A stretch of DNA of 64,000 nt from Alitta virens. Its lineage: Eukaryota; Annelida; Polychaeta; Phyllodocida; Nereididae. The notes below the pieces were generated by a model. It saw only the letters and a program-made list of their open reading frames with translations, was not told the origin of the DNA and did not search any database. A program made the translations under genes and the position numbers. This document shows positions 11,485-21,989 of the stretch, in pieces (position 1 is the stretch's first letter; each line of letters opens with the position of its first letter). The stretch lies in contig OW028584.1 of assembly GCA_932294295.1 (NCBI GenBank), positions 12,516,438 to 12,580,437 of the forward strand, written 5' to 3'.

Positions 11485-11772
11485 CAGTTAGCTTCAATAA
11501 ATATGGTCGACTCCAGACAGCTGTAGCAACCTATTCCTGGCTGTAGTCAGCCGCTTCTGTCTACTCCTAGCTTATAGTCAGCTTACACCTACCACCACCG
11601 AAAAACTATAAACCTTGGTAAATGTAAGATACTTACCTGATATTGTCAATGGTTGTGCAGACATTTCACAACTTGTACGATTGAATACGACTCAAAATAA
11701 AACTGTACTTTTAGAACTGGCTTTGATTAGCCAGCTATAGCCAGATAGTACCATTTAGTGGCAGGTAGCCTC
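11485..11772 (-). mobile_element. TA-flanked MITE, CAGTTAG family, copy 1
   Basis: Related to the copies at 17824, 31016 and 49257 but inverted. The CAGTTAG terminus with an adjacent TA is seen at 11483-11491. The other terminus is truncated. The interior is rich in AGCTGGCT/AGCCAGCT words. Confidence 0.7.
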
Positions 11773-11779
11773 TTATAGG

Positions 11780-12325
11780 AAAATGTATCTAGCTTTTTCA
11801 AGGAAACTAACTTTTTTAATGTTAATAATATTACTGGAAGTTTTACACTGGATAGAGAAATTATGCGTAGGACGGTCAATACCTTCTCAGAAATGTCTTA
11901 TAAGACGAGGCTTACCTATATTTTACCTTGTACACCTGTCTGTAAAAGAGTCCATTGTAATGACACCTGCAGGAACTTTATTGTTATCAAAATACAATAG
12001 GTCACCTGACCTTCATTGTTAGCAGTTGCAACAATTAAGGATGTCGTTACGTATGATTTGAAGGGGTGCAAAAGTCATATGAAGGCTAATGCATAGGCCT
12101 ACAATAAATTCTAACGCGTTCCCAGCAGCCATATCATGGCAATATTGACCCCCTAACGGAGAGACAAGGCATAACCACGTGCGTTTGACTAAGCTGACGT
12201 CTAGCGGAAAGACAAGACACTATAATCCAGCAATGCTCGTTCTCCAGATGTTTTTAGGCTTTTTAGCCTGTTCATTTGACTAGCTGATAGTGGTTGACAT
12301 AGTGATGAGATACTTGGATCCATAC
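11780..12325. other. Unassigned non-coding DNA
   Basis: No convincing gene is visible. The open frame at 11783-12022 has no recognisable domain and no splice support. Confidence 0.35.
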
Positions 12326-12329
12326 CAGG

Positions 12330-12442
12330 CTATATATTCGTTGAATTTGACTGTAGAGGGGAGTTTTGGTTAAGAAATCAAGGTTATAGAATCTATATTA
12401 GTTGAATTTGACGGTGTAGGGAAGTTTTGGTTAAGAAATCAA
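12330..12442. repeat. Two-copy tandem duplication
   Basis: Two adjacent diverged copies of a unit of about 60 bp share GTTGAATTTGAC and GTTTTGGTTAAGAAATCAAG. Confidence 0.85.
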
Positions 12443-12847
12443 GTATATTATAGGTCTTCAATTTCACTTTCCGTACATAATTACAAATAATACTTATTGC
12501 ATGGCAGTCACGGTTTTAATTGCATAAAAAGTAAATGACACCCAGCTCACATGATCTTACAAAAATCTGTGGACCAGAAAATCAGACAAATGAATCCCTG
12601 CGGCTACATATTTCGGTAACGTCATGGTCACGCGAGAGTTACTTTGTTTTAGATGTGTATTTCTTTGACTGGTGTGGTGATTTTGCAAGCATGTTCAGCT
12701 GCAAACAAGGCTTCGCGATTGATCAGTATTTTCGTTAAACAATTACAGCACGACCTGGCCATTATGTCCACCGTTGATGTACAGTTTACTTTTCATAATG
12801 ATCAGGTTTAATTAGGGCTTCCAGCCAGTTAAATGTGTACAGTTAAA
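12443..12847. other. Unassigned DNA upstream of the peptide gene
   Basis: No named repeat is visible. The missing first exon of the peptide gene at 13457 could lie here or further left, but I cannot identify it by sequence alone. Confidence 0.3.
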
Positions 12848-13150
12848 AGTGGATTCTCTGTATTTCCACCAGGTGGCTAAACTAGAATACTGCAATTCTA
12901 TTGGATCAAAAAGTTCCCGCCCTTTGCTGTGATTGGCTGAAGCAAAGTGCATCCTAGCAGCAGTATTTTTAGTGCATTTTAATGTATATTTGGGACTTTA
13001 TCATTTAGTTGATGTTTGTTATTTTTCTGAGAAAGGTATATTTATCAAATCTGTCAGTTATTACCTACTGTGTCTGAAAAGCAAAAAGAGTAATAAGAGG
13101 AGAGGAAAGACTTATGTCCTGCTGAATTCAGGGCTGTTCAGTGAAAAGAC
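12848..13150 (-). repeat. CCAAT/CTCF-like dispersed repeat, copy 1
   Basis: This region is the reverse complement of 18250-18572 over about 300 bp and shares its core with 27905-28043. It carries an inverted CCAAT (GATTGGCTG) and, at 12866-12877, the word CCACCAGGTGGC, which matches the published CTCF core. It lies 300-600 bp upstream of the peptide exon at 13457, so it may also act in that gene's regulation. Confidence 0.8.
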
Positions 13151-13456
13151 TCTATTCCTAAAATTGACTGATGAACAGTCAACAGTTAACTGTTAAGAGT
13201 TGCCTGTTAACTGGTCAACTATTATTTTAGTAAAAAAACCTCAAAATCAGGCTTTGAATTAAGAATTAGATGCCGAACTTCGTACACACGATCTCACGAT
13301 GAATAGTTTAAAAAAGACACGTTTTATCTTTGAAAGCATGCGTGTAACCCTTTACATTTTCACTGTTAAAATTCTGACGGTTAACAATTGTTTGTTAAAA
13401 ATTAACAATTAAATTGGAACCCCTAGGTGTAATCAATTTTCTTTCTCTGTTTTCAG

Positions 13457-13692
13457 TGCTGTTCCTCGGCATCACAGTCATTTCCATCTCTTTGGTGGAG
13501 AGCATGTCCAGGGCTGATTGTCAAGGCACTTGCAGCGGGTGCACGAAGAGATTTGGTTGCATGACTTCCGGTTGGGGTCGCTGCTGTTCCAAAATGTTTG
13601 TGCACAACGGCCGGAAGAGGGCGTTGGCGTCAAGAGGCGACGATGACGTCATGGAAAGTTTTATTGAATATGTGCGTCTCAAAGGAAAATCG
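13457..13692 (+). CDS. Peptide gene A, signal-peptide and cysteine exon
   Basis: The exon starts with TG, so its first codon (xTG) is completed by the preceding exon. If that base is A, the initiator AUG is split by the intron. Reading upstream through the intron gives an in-frame ATG at 13414, but the polypyrimidine-AG signal argues that this is not used. The paralogous exon on the minus strand starts in the same phase at the equivalent residue. Confidence 0.7.
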
Positions 13693-14970
13693 GTATCTTC
13701 GGTACTTCTTTTCGCTCTCTCTGAATTTTGTATAATTTATTTATTGTTATGTAATATGGCCTAATACCTATAGATGTATTTTTACCCAACCAGTTCTAAG
13801 TGTGAATTTTAGAAGGTGAACATTGTGCTGACAGTAAGTAGACTGTATATAACGTTCCATAAACATGCAGCAGCCACAGTTTATGGGGTGGAAGTTTAGA
13901 TGTCAAATTGGATATTTATTTCTCTCTTTTTTTTATTGGCCTATGTATGTAAAAGCAGCCAAATATATATTATATATATATATATCTATGTAGGCCTGCA
14001 GATGTTGTTGACAGTTCCTGACCATTTGGTCCTTTTACAATTTATAGGCCTAAACAAACACAGGGCTATTTACTTTTCAAAGTCACCCCTTTAAGATTTA
14101 ACTCAGTAAATAAATACACTGTTTCAAATATTTTCAATGACATAATCGCAATTAATTGTGACAGAAAAGCAATATTACAAATTCAAATGGAAGATTTAGT
14201 AAATATCAAAATTATAAAATCTAAATCAGTTAAAATATGGTTTGTGAATCATTGCAATAATAAAATGAAAGTTTGGATGGGTGTGAATTATTACTAAAAA
14301 ACTATCTATCAATTTTGTGATGATCTATGAATTTTATCCAACATTAAATATAAAAAAACGGTCTACATGTTTATTTTTATTATCTATATAGTCATGGGCC
14401 AACCTTGCCTATCCAAATGAATCTCTATCCTACCATACCAAACCTACCATATTTAGTAACCGGTCCATTATCCTATCCTATCCTATCCTATCCTATCCTA
14501 TCCTATCCTATCCTATCCTATCCTATCCTATCCTATCCTATCCTACCCTACCCTATCCTATCCTATCCTATCCTATGTAAATACCATATAGTGTTTAGAA
14601 TACAATTGTATCTGTTGTGCACTGTTTGAATATAACAAATCTACCAGAAATTTTAAGCTATTGAATTTTTAATTTCTGCAAGTTAATATCTTTCAAATTA
14701 TGTAAATTATACCCTAATATCCGAGTGTACAGAATAAATTCATCACAATGATAAGAAAATGAAGAAAAATTATAATAAGTTATAACTATATATATATAAT
14801 TTATAAATTCAAATAGAAATGTTTTAATGCCAATTAATCAAGATTTAATTTTTTTCTTTAACTTGTTTTTTAAGGCAAGGCATTTAAGGGAAATGGACCA
14901 ATTAGAAGATTTACCAGAGGAAACCAGGTCCGAAGAAAAGGCGTACGACTCCTACGATTGGCTACAATAG
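13457..14970 (+). CDS. Secreted cysteine-rich peptide precursor A (first exon not identified)
   Basis: Two exons are visible. Exon 13457-13692 follows an excellent acceptor (tttctttctctgttttcag). It ends at a TCG|GTATCT donor in phase 0. Exon 14875-14970 follows a pyrimidine-rich ttttttaag acceptor, stays in frame and ends at TAG. The exons encode about 110 residues counting the split first codon. They give a hydrophobic signal segment (residues 2-16), then six cysteines spaced C-x3-C-x2-C-x5-C-x7-CC (22-44). Next come seven residues and Gly-Arg-Lys-Arg (52-55), which is a predicted amidation and dibasic cleavage site. A linker, the motif MESFIEYVRLKGKS (66-79) and an acidic tail ending in Trp-Leu-Gln complete it. 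Family knowledge: this is the plan of a neuropeptide or peptide-hormone precursor. The cysteine spacing, especially C-x7-CC, recalls trissin, but I do not claim orthology. The gene at 19295-19752 is a paralogue. Confidence 0.7.
14470..14576. repeat. TCCTA pentanucleotide microsatellite
   Basis: About twenty copies of TCCTA with a TCCTACCC variant near the end. It lies inside the predicted intron of peptide gene A. Confidence 0.95.
14875..14970 (+). CDS. Peptide gene A, terminal exon
   Basis: This short exon encodes 31 residues from ARHLREMD to YDSYDWLQ and a TAG stop. Frame and phase 0 match the 13692 donor. A later AATAAA-like sequence lies around 15090. The exon is too short to be noticed as an open frame, so its assignment rests on splice signals, phase agreement and acidic composition. 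Confidence 0.55.
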   Translation, partial: ARHLREMDQLEDLPEETRSEEKAYDSYDWLQ

Positions 14971-14974
14971 CGAG

Positions 14975-15540
14975 AACAAATATAGGCGCGAAATTTGAAT
15001 TTATAAAAATGATGCTATGATTTATAAATGATATATTCAGCGCCAAAAAAAAATATGATTATGAAATATACTTGATTTTCATTGTAATTTTAATAAATTG
15101 TAATGCTTTATTTGTGCACTGATTGATTGTTATAATATACGTCTTTTAGCCTTGTGCGTGTACATAAATAGATAAAAATTCTATTTTCTAAACTGAGTCT
15201 GACCTTTTTATCTGTCAGAGAGAATTTCATCATGAATCTGAGCTGATTATCAAAACTCCTTGGATTAAATTCACGATTTTTATCATTCAGAAGCCAAGAA
15301 TGCCTTTTAAAAAGTGAATAGAATTAAAATTAGAGGCTTCGTTCTCTTAAGGCCACAGAAAGTTCAAGCTGTACTTAATTACAGATGGATTGATCTTTTA
15401 AGGATTAGAAATTCTATTTAAGGATTTCTCTGATTAATGTGTGCATTAGAAGAGAAGTTGCAATTTTAACACGATACCCAAAATCATTGATGTTAACATT
15501 CAAAACGCTGAGCATTCGCCGAAGCTCAGCAGTAAAACAA
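14975..15540. other. Unassigned DNA, includes peptide gene A 3' UTR
   Basis: The first part is probably untranslated 3' sequence of peptide gene A. Nothing else is recognised. Confidence 0.35.
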
Positions 15541-15544
15541 CCAC

Positions 15545-15873
15545 GATTTACTCATCACTAGCCTACCCAGTTTCTCTTATAGTCTATAGGGTGGCTTATG
15601 GCATTAAAGCTTTAACAATAAAACTACAGAAAATTAAATGTTCATGTGCTGAGTTTACGCAATTCTTGTTCTGACACGCAGGCAATTCAGAAAAATAGAC
15701 TAAACTAAGAAAATATTGATCCATTTCTCTTGTATTTGTAAGAGAATATTTCTTAAGTCTATATACTCAGCCTATCAGCTACATAGTTTAACCAATCATT
15801 TGGTTTACCTAGGTGAACTAGCAAAGAATGTCCATAATTAGGTCGCTGTGCTGTGAGGTGACGACACACAGCG
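15545..15873. mobile_element. CACTG-ended MITE, truncated copy
   Basis: It aligns with the right-hand part of the 20809-21196 and 39453-39839 elements. Shared words include GGCTACATAGTTTAACCAAT-type sequence, AATTAGGTCGCTG and GGTGACGACACACAG. The left terminus is not recognisable. Confidence 0.75.
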
Positions 15874-15889
15874 TTAGGTAGTATCGAGT

Positions 15890-16260
15890 TTTAAATTAGT
15901 GCACATTGTGCTGTAGATTGAGCTATCTCATTTGAATAAAAAAAATTAAATAAAATAACACTTTTGTATAACTTGAAATTTACATGTTCATTGAAAAATA
16001 AAACCAATGTATTAGAATTTAGTGCGCTGTACAAAAAGTTGTAAAGATAAAAATATAGAAGATATTTGATTAAAATACAGAGAAAAGGAAATTATAAAAT
16101 AATTGAAATAAATATAGTAAAAACAAGATAAAACATAAAATTTGAAACAGTGATATATATAAAGTTAAGCAAGTTAAAGCCTTTTAAAATAAAAATATTT
16201 TCACCGAAAATTGTCAATGGTGTTATCTGTGTGAAGGGATCGTGGCTAAATTAACCACAG
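15890..16260. other. Unassigned AT-rich DNA
   Basis: No gene or named repeat is visible. Confidence 0.35.
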
Positions 16261-16264
16261 AGTG

Positions 16265-16420
16265 ATTCTAGAAATATTCTATCAGCTCTCAACCAATCAG
16301 CCATCTGCATTAGGCATTGGCATATGATAATTAACTATATTCTCCACTCAGCTGCTGTGAGCCAATCAGAATGCTTCATTGTCCTCCAATATGGGTGTAT
16401 GTTGCTCAACAGCAGAGATG
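16265..16420 (+). repeat. CCAATCAG-containing dispersed repeat, copy 1
   Basis: Shares GTGAGCCAATCAGAATGC and the following GTGTATG.TG...CAACAGCAG words with 21822-21920. It contains two CCAAT boxes in forward orientation. A later fragment of the same repeat (TGTATGTTGGATGG.TGCAG) appears at about 17765-17830, suggesting that the sequence between is inserted. Confidence 0.65.
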
Positions 16421-17760
16421 GCGAAAGTCAGGAGAACCGGGCCGTAGGAAGAGCTGGGCAACCCTGCCTACAGCTAAAAGTAATGTTTGTATTACCCTGA
16501 AATTGGGTCACATGACTCCAAAGTGATAATAAGTGCATATTTGAAAGTGAGAAACCATTTGAGATAATTCATTTTCTGATAAAGTTAACTTTTTGTTTTT
16601 GGTGTCAGTGAGGAAAATTTCCACTATGTATACAATTGTTCATTGACACTGATTGAGGATAGATTAGAAATAAACGTATTGTTATAATTAGCACATAATC
16701 AGAGTTCAATCATTATAGTTACATCCTTCCTGCCATGTGGAAAAACATTAAATTTCTTTATTTTAATAAACTGTTCAGGTGGGGAGAACTGGGCCCCTAG
16801 TCTTAGTCTCACTCCGTGGAAACAAAATACAGTTGACACTTTTATAAGGTAATCCCAAGTGCACTAGCATTGGACATTATATTTACACACTAGCTTATAG
16901 ATAACAAATGAAGAGGGCAGCTGTAATCCTAAATAAGTCACATCGTAGTGGAAGAATTTATCTTGTTCAGGACTGAAAAAGGTCTTTTTTATTATAAAGC
17001 TTTTCTGCTAGAAAAGTCTGTTAAAGAGCTCTTTGTCTCCAATTTCTGTATGATGGTTAGAAAACACGTTAGTGCCAGAGATGACCCCTGTGATACCCCT
17101 TCCTTGCTTTTTACTCTTAGGATGATGGCTTTGGCTACACTGACACTTTCAGAGTTTACATAAATTAATTCAGCATATTTCACTTACATTAAATCATTAG
17201 TAATCTGTGTATTTGACTCTAATTTACTGTTTTTACGGCTTAAGATAGTTTAAATGTTTTACTGTTAACTGCTATATATTATTTTTTTAATGCTGTACAT
17301 TTTCCAATTGAGCTTTAATAGAATATATTTAATCATGATGAGGTGTTCTTTAAATGTTACACTAAATAAATTTAACAATAAAAAGCTGTATCTACACAGT
17401 CTTAGACTGAAATAAATGCAAATATTTAAAAATAATTATGGGCTTTCTTGTAAGCCTAATTTGCATATTAATTATAAAGCTCTTGTTAGTTGAATTATTT
17501 CCTAAAAGAATACACCAATCCTTTTGCCCATCCATTTTCAGTTGTTATTAACTGACAGGAGGGTCTCCCGCCACTTCTTTCCTGAAATTTGATTTTCTCT
17601 TTACACAAGAAAATGGTTGAGAATTTTTTTAAAAAGGCATTTCATATTATAAGATGAATACTTATAGTAAAATTTTGAAAAAAAAGAATTTACTATGCTT
17701 TGTCATCGGAGTTAGGAAAAAATTAAGTGTGAAAAATGGCCCTGTTCTTGTTACTTTCCC
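16421..17760. other. Unassigned AT-rich DNA, possible insertion
   Basis: The stretch separates two parts of a repeat that are contiguous at 21822-21985. It might be an insertion, but I see no terminal repeats or coding sequence in it. Confidence 0.3.
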
Positions 17761-17823
17761 CTATATTGGACAGCTGCAGTGTATGTTGGATGGATGCAGT
17801 GCATGTTGTACAATGAGTGGAGA

Positions 17824-18090
17824 ATAGTTAGTTTCATTAATAATGGCCTGTCAAATTGAAACTAGACAAAGCTGTCATAGCTGGCTACTCAAAACTGGAT
17901 CTCAAAGTACATATTTATGATCGATAAATTTCTTACATTTACCAAGGTTTATATTTTACTGGTGATAGATATAAGCCTATCATTAGCTATAGAAGTGGAC
18001 AGAAGCAGCTGGCTTTAGCATGTTTAGACCACAGCCAGGTACAGGTCGCTACAGAAAGCTAGAGTCGACCGTATTTTATGAAACTAACTG
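17824..18090 (+). mobile_element. TA-flanked MITE, CAGTTAG family, copy 2
   Basis: The left end has a mutated terminus (AGTTAGTTTCAT). The right end TTTTATGAAACTAACTG is followed by TA. The interior matches the copies at 31016 and 49257, with an internal deletion. Confidence 0.8.
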
Positions 18091-18249
18091 TATGAGCAAT
18101 GGTGGATGGATGGTGTGTCCAACATAATGTTTTGGTAGGATTCGGGAAAGTTATATTGGCCGAGATGACCTTGTCCAACTAAACGGTATATTAGATTCCT
18201 CACCATCTACTGTTGTTACAGTGTTCCAAGGAAAGTGGTTGGTCAAATA

Positions 18250-18572
18250 GAGTCTTTTCACTGAGCAGCCCTGAACTCAGAAGAACATAAGTCTTTCATC
18301 TCTTCTTATTACTCATTTTGCTTTTCAGACACATTAGATTATAACTAACTTCCATGAATACAATTTTCTCGGGGAAAAAGTGGAAATAAATTAAATGATA
18401 AGATGTTAAATAAACATTAAAATGCACTAAAATTACTGCTGCTAGGATGCACTTTGCTTCAGCCAATCACAATCAAGGGCGGGAACTTTTTCAGCCAATG
18501 GAACTGCAGTATTCTGTTGTAGCCACCTGGTGGAAATATAGCGAACCTTCCGTGAAAATCCGCTATTGACCC
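18250..18572 (+). repeat. CCAAT/CTCF-like dispersed repeat, copy 2
   Basis: Inverted relative to copy 1. It contains two CCAAT boxes (CAGCCAATCAC, CAGCCAATGG) and a minus-strand CTCF-like core at 18522-18533 (GCCACCTGGTGG). Confidence 0.8.
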
Positions 18573-19294
18573 AGTCTATCTTCACTGTTACTGATTCCAC
18601 CCAGCTAACTACTTTGAGCTCTGTATATTATGATTTCTTGCTGGATATTGTCTTCAAGGTGAGAAGGAAAATACAACACATTAGGTCTATATTTTGAAAA
18701 AATATTGGCTTACACTTTTTTTCTGTTCAATATTCAAGTACAATAAAACACAGAAACATGGTTAAAATAACCGATATTGGGAGGACATACAACAAAGCAG
18801 TAAGTCACAAGCATTACACAATATTTATGTTGCACTTGTTTTTCATAATATAATACAAGTAATTGCTGATAATATGAATATGCATAACTATTTTTGATAT
18901 ATCAACTATTATATATACTGTCTCATAAAATATCAATGATGATAGTACTACATATTACTACATATTGAGACATCATGTACAGATTTGAAAGCATAAAACT
19001 AAGTCAGGTATTGAAGGAACTTGGTCTGAGTTATAAATCTAATTAACACAAAAAATTATAATGCATTTAAATCAATTAGACATAAGAAATTGACAGCGAT
19101 TTACATAAACAAATTATATCATTGTATTTTCCAAGTGAACTGTTGATATATAATGCTTGCTTAATATATATATATAGGTATTTCTTGACTGAATTTTCAT
19201 ATCTTTTTGGAAATTTTTTTCCACAAACAGCCAGAAATAAATAAGACTCATTCAGACCGCCATTATTACAAAAGGAGGTCACATGACACTACGG
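18573..19294. other. Unassigned DNA, includes peptide gene B 3' flank
   Basis: The stretch holds the 3' flank of peptide gene B on the minus strand and AT-rich DNA without other recognisable features. Confidence 0.35.
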
Positions 19295-19752
19295 TCACGT
19301 CTCGCGAGATTTGGCCGCCTGGCGGAGGAAGGTGAGAAACTTTTCTAATCCACTAGAGGTGCCGGTGTTTTCTGCCGATCCGTGTTTTAACCTATCTTCG
19401 CTCGCTCTCAAAATGGACAATCGTAAACTCATGGCTTCCGCGATATCGCTTACATCGGGGATACGTAGTAACTGCTGGGCGTTTTCGTCGCTTTTCTCCT
19501 TTTTGGCAGATTGTAGATGGCGCTTGAAGAGACACAAGGATTCCTGGTTGTCCTCTTTTTGTTCCTGTTGCTCCACCTGGTGGTCGTTTCCTGATCTTTT
19601 CCCCACTCTGTTTTCGAAAAACACACAGCATTCGCAACATTTGTAGCAATCCTGCATGCACACCGCTTTGCACATAGGAGGTCCACAATGCATACAAGGG
19701 CACTCAGCTGTAGCCAATGACACCAACATCAGTAGAACCCAGCACTTGAACA
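19295..19752 (-). CDS. Secreted cysteine-rich peptide precursor B (first exon not identified)
   Basis: On the minus strand the acceptor ttttcttgattgcag is followed by TG at 19752, exactly the arrangement of peptide gene A. The exon encodes about 152 residues. A hydrophobic signal segment (2-16) ends in ATA|E. Ten cysteines follow (18-43, spaced C-x-C-x2-C-x4-C-x3-C-x3-C-x2-CC-x-CC). Seven residues then lead to Gly-Lys-Arg (51-53), a predicted amidation and cleavage site. A long Gln/Glu/Lys-rich spacer follows, and the C-terminal motif is LEKFLTFLRQAAKS. That motif aligns with MESFIEYVRLKGKS of gene A (shared E-x-F-hydrophobic-x-aromatic-hydrophobic-R...K-S), and CC-x7-G-basic is identical in both. 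I infer paralogous peptide-hormone precursors. An in-frame upstream ATG at 19762 lies in the predicted intron. A venom- or defence-like disulfide peptide is an alternative. Confidence 0.75.
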
Positions 19753-19934
19753 CTGCAATCAAGAAAAGGTCATTTGGTCAGTCTAATGGTCAGTGCAATG
19801 GTCACTGTAATGGTCACTAATGTTTCCTTGTTATCATAAACAATACATAGCTCACCAAAGGCACTCAAAGGTCATGTATTACAAGTAGACATTGCAAGAC
19901 AAAGATCATAATTTTTCAAGCAAGGCAATATGAG

Positions 19935-20327
19935 CCCCAGATAGCATTCCAAATCGGGCAAGCGCCGTTTCTATGTCCGTCAATGGTGGTACAACATCGT
20001 TTCAACATCGCCGACGTTGCTAGACAAAGATCATAATTCAAAGATCATAATTGCAAAGGCAATATGAACCCCAGATAGCATTCCAAATCGGGCAAGCGCC
20101 GTTTCTATGTCCGTCGATGGTGGTACAACATCGTTTCAACATTGCCGACGTTGCTAGACAAAGATCATAATTCAAAGATCATAATTGCAAAGGCAATATG
20201 AACCCCAAATAGCATTCCAAATTGGGCCAGCGCCGTTTCTATGTCCGTCGCCATTGGTAAAATATCGTTTCAACATCGCCGACGTCGCACCAATGTTGAT
20301 GCAATTTGGAATGCTATCTGGTACATG
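19935..20327 (+). repeat. Tandemly amplified palindromic MITE, 134-bp unit
   Basis: Units begin at 19935, 20069 and 20203, exactly 134 bp apart. Each starts CCCCAGATAGCATTCC (or CCCCAAATAGC) and continues with GCGCCGTTTCTATGTCCGTC. Only the last unit has the closing inverted terminus TTTGGAATGCTATCTGG. The first two units instead join truncated element sequence to flanking DNA (AGACAAAGATCATAA). A single intact copy of the element is at 44724-44846. Confidence 0.9.
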
Positions 20328-20476
20328 GTGATACCGCAAAAATTACCTTCACTCTGCTATTCTAATGAAATAAGCACAAATAGAAAGATCTTGCTTGAAA
20401 TAATTATTCTCTAAGGAATGTAAAATCTCTTAAAAGACTCTAACACAAACACTTATGGCAGAAATTCATATTTTAT

Positions 20477-20700
20477 ATGATTCATGAAGGTGTTGTCAGC
20501 TGGGAAAACCTGCCCAATGATCTAAAAGATTTAATAATAGGAGATGTGACTGTACAACCTGTACCCAATGTGTATGTCAATTACAATAGCTTGACATCAA
20601 ATTTCAATGTCAATCCTGTGTACTCTTGTGAAGTTTTTATTCAGGCCATGAAAAGCACATTTATGTTAGATTATCTATTTTTTACCTGATCGACTATAAA
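20477..20700 (+). pseudogene. Possible LINE 3' coding remnant
   Basis: The open frame at 20477-20689 starts with GVVSWENLPNDLKD, resembling the WN.LP..LK motif near the C terminus of many LINE reverse transcriptases. It ends FIQAMKSTFML and is followed by AATAAA near 20698. No catalytic region is present. A terminal exon of a host gene cannot be excluded. Confidence 0.35.
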
Positions 20701-20808
20701 TAAAGTTTTTCATTTCCTTTATTTGTTATCCCATGCACTTTTAAATGTCTTAGGAGCAGTTATTAATCTAAACGCATTCATTAAATTTAATCAAACAGTA
20801 ACATTATA

Positions 20809-21196
20809 CACGTGTGCTGTCACCTCATAGCCCAGTGACCTAATTATGTACATGTTTTGTTCGTTTACTCATCTAAACTAAATTAATCAATTTCTCTTAA
20901 TATAGTCCATGTACTGGCTTATCATATTAAAAGTCTAACAACGAAATTACAGAATAATTAGCTGTTCATTAGCTGAGTTTATACGATTATTGTTCTGACA
21001 AGCAGGTAATTCAGAAAAATTGCCTAACCTAAATAATTATATGAATCCATTTCTCTTGTATTTTTAAGAGAAGATTTCTTAAGTCAATACACAGCCTATC
21101 GGCTACATAGTTTAACCAATCATTTTGCATAACTAGGTAAACTAGCAAAGAATTCCATAATTAGGTCGCTGGGCTGTGGGGTGACAGCACACATTG
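20809..21196 (+). mobile_element. CACTG-ended MITE, full copy 1
   Basis: Inverted termini of about 45 bp: the left has GTGTGCTGTCACC and AGTGACCTAATTATG, and the right is its reverse complement. Sister copies are at 39453-39839 and 42149-42386, with a truncated copy at 15545-15873. I cannot see a convincing target duplication, so the superfamily stays open. Confidence 0.85.
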
Positions 21197-21289
21197 ATTA
21201 GTACGTTCTGGTGTATTTTGACCTAAGCATAAATAAAATAAACTAACATTTAAAGCATTACATGGAGTGGCTGCTAAGTCTGAATACGT

Positions 21290-21500
21290 AATAGTTATAT
21301 CCCAAAAAGGAGGGAGTTAACTCACACTTTTGTTGGTTATATCCGAAGCCGAAGACTAACTTATACTCCATTAGATATATTTACTAATTTGTTTGATTGT
21401 TGGTTCAGTTTTAATGCCTTTATTATGAAACACAGGTTCAGTTTGCACTCAGGAGTGAGGTAACTCACATTTTTGTTGGTTATTGCCCGCTCGGAACAAT
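21290..21500 (+). repeat. GTTGGTTAT dispersed repeat, copy 1
   Basis: Contains two internal copies of a segment with TAACTCACA.TTTTGTTGGTTAT. The same two-part arrangement recurs at 44040-44195. The class is unknown. Confidence 0.7.
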
Positions 21501-21821
21501 TGCAGAAAGAGAATGGAGTGGGGCACTCCATGAAAACTTTATTTCATTTGATAAACATGAGTCCATTTATGGCTCCTTGTCATGTGTCTGTGCTTGTACA
21601 ATGGAATGCCCCACCAATGTGCAGTATCCCAATCTTTCAAACACACAATCAACTGACATTAATATTGTCATAATGTGAAAGCGTGGACCCTAAAATACCT
21701 TGCAGTAATACATTAAAAAATATAACTCCCAAAACATTTTATATTCAAAAATGATTTTTACAGTGTTGACTAAATGTATCCAATATAGCTTTAACATCGC
21801 CATAATGCAATTCATTCACAA

Positions 21822-21985
21822 TATGTTGGATAATATTCTCTGATCAGCAGGTGTGAGCCAATCAGAATGCTTTATTGTCGTCCAGAATGGATGTATGGTG
21901 TACAGCAGTAGAGTATATTGTATGTTGGATGGCTGCAGTGTATGTTGGACTGTTGCAGTATATGTTGTACTTAGTGGAGAAAACA
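21822..21985 (+). repeat. CCAATCAG-containing dispersed repeat, copy 2
   Basis: Contiguous version of the repeat split between 16265-16420 and about 17765-17830. It includes GTGAGCCAATCAGAATGC and three TGTATGTTG-type words. Confidence 0.65.
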
Positions 21986-21989
21986 GGCA

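Noticed and set aside
13457..13692. Assignment as trissin or orexin
   Set aside because: Cysteine spacing is only partly similar and no diagnostic residues outside the cysteines match, so no gene symbol is given.
13414..13764. Taking the full open frame 13414-13764 as the coding sequence
   Set aside because: The ATG at 13414 lies upstream of a strong polypyrimidine-AG acceptor, and the 3' part after 13692 is intronic by splice-site and composition.
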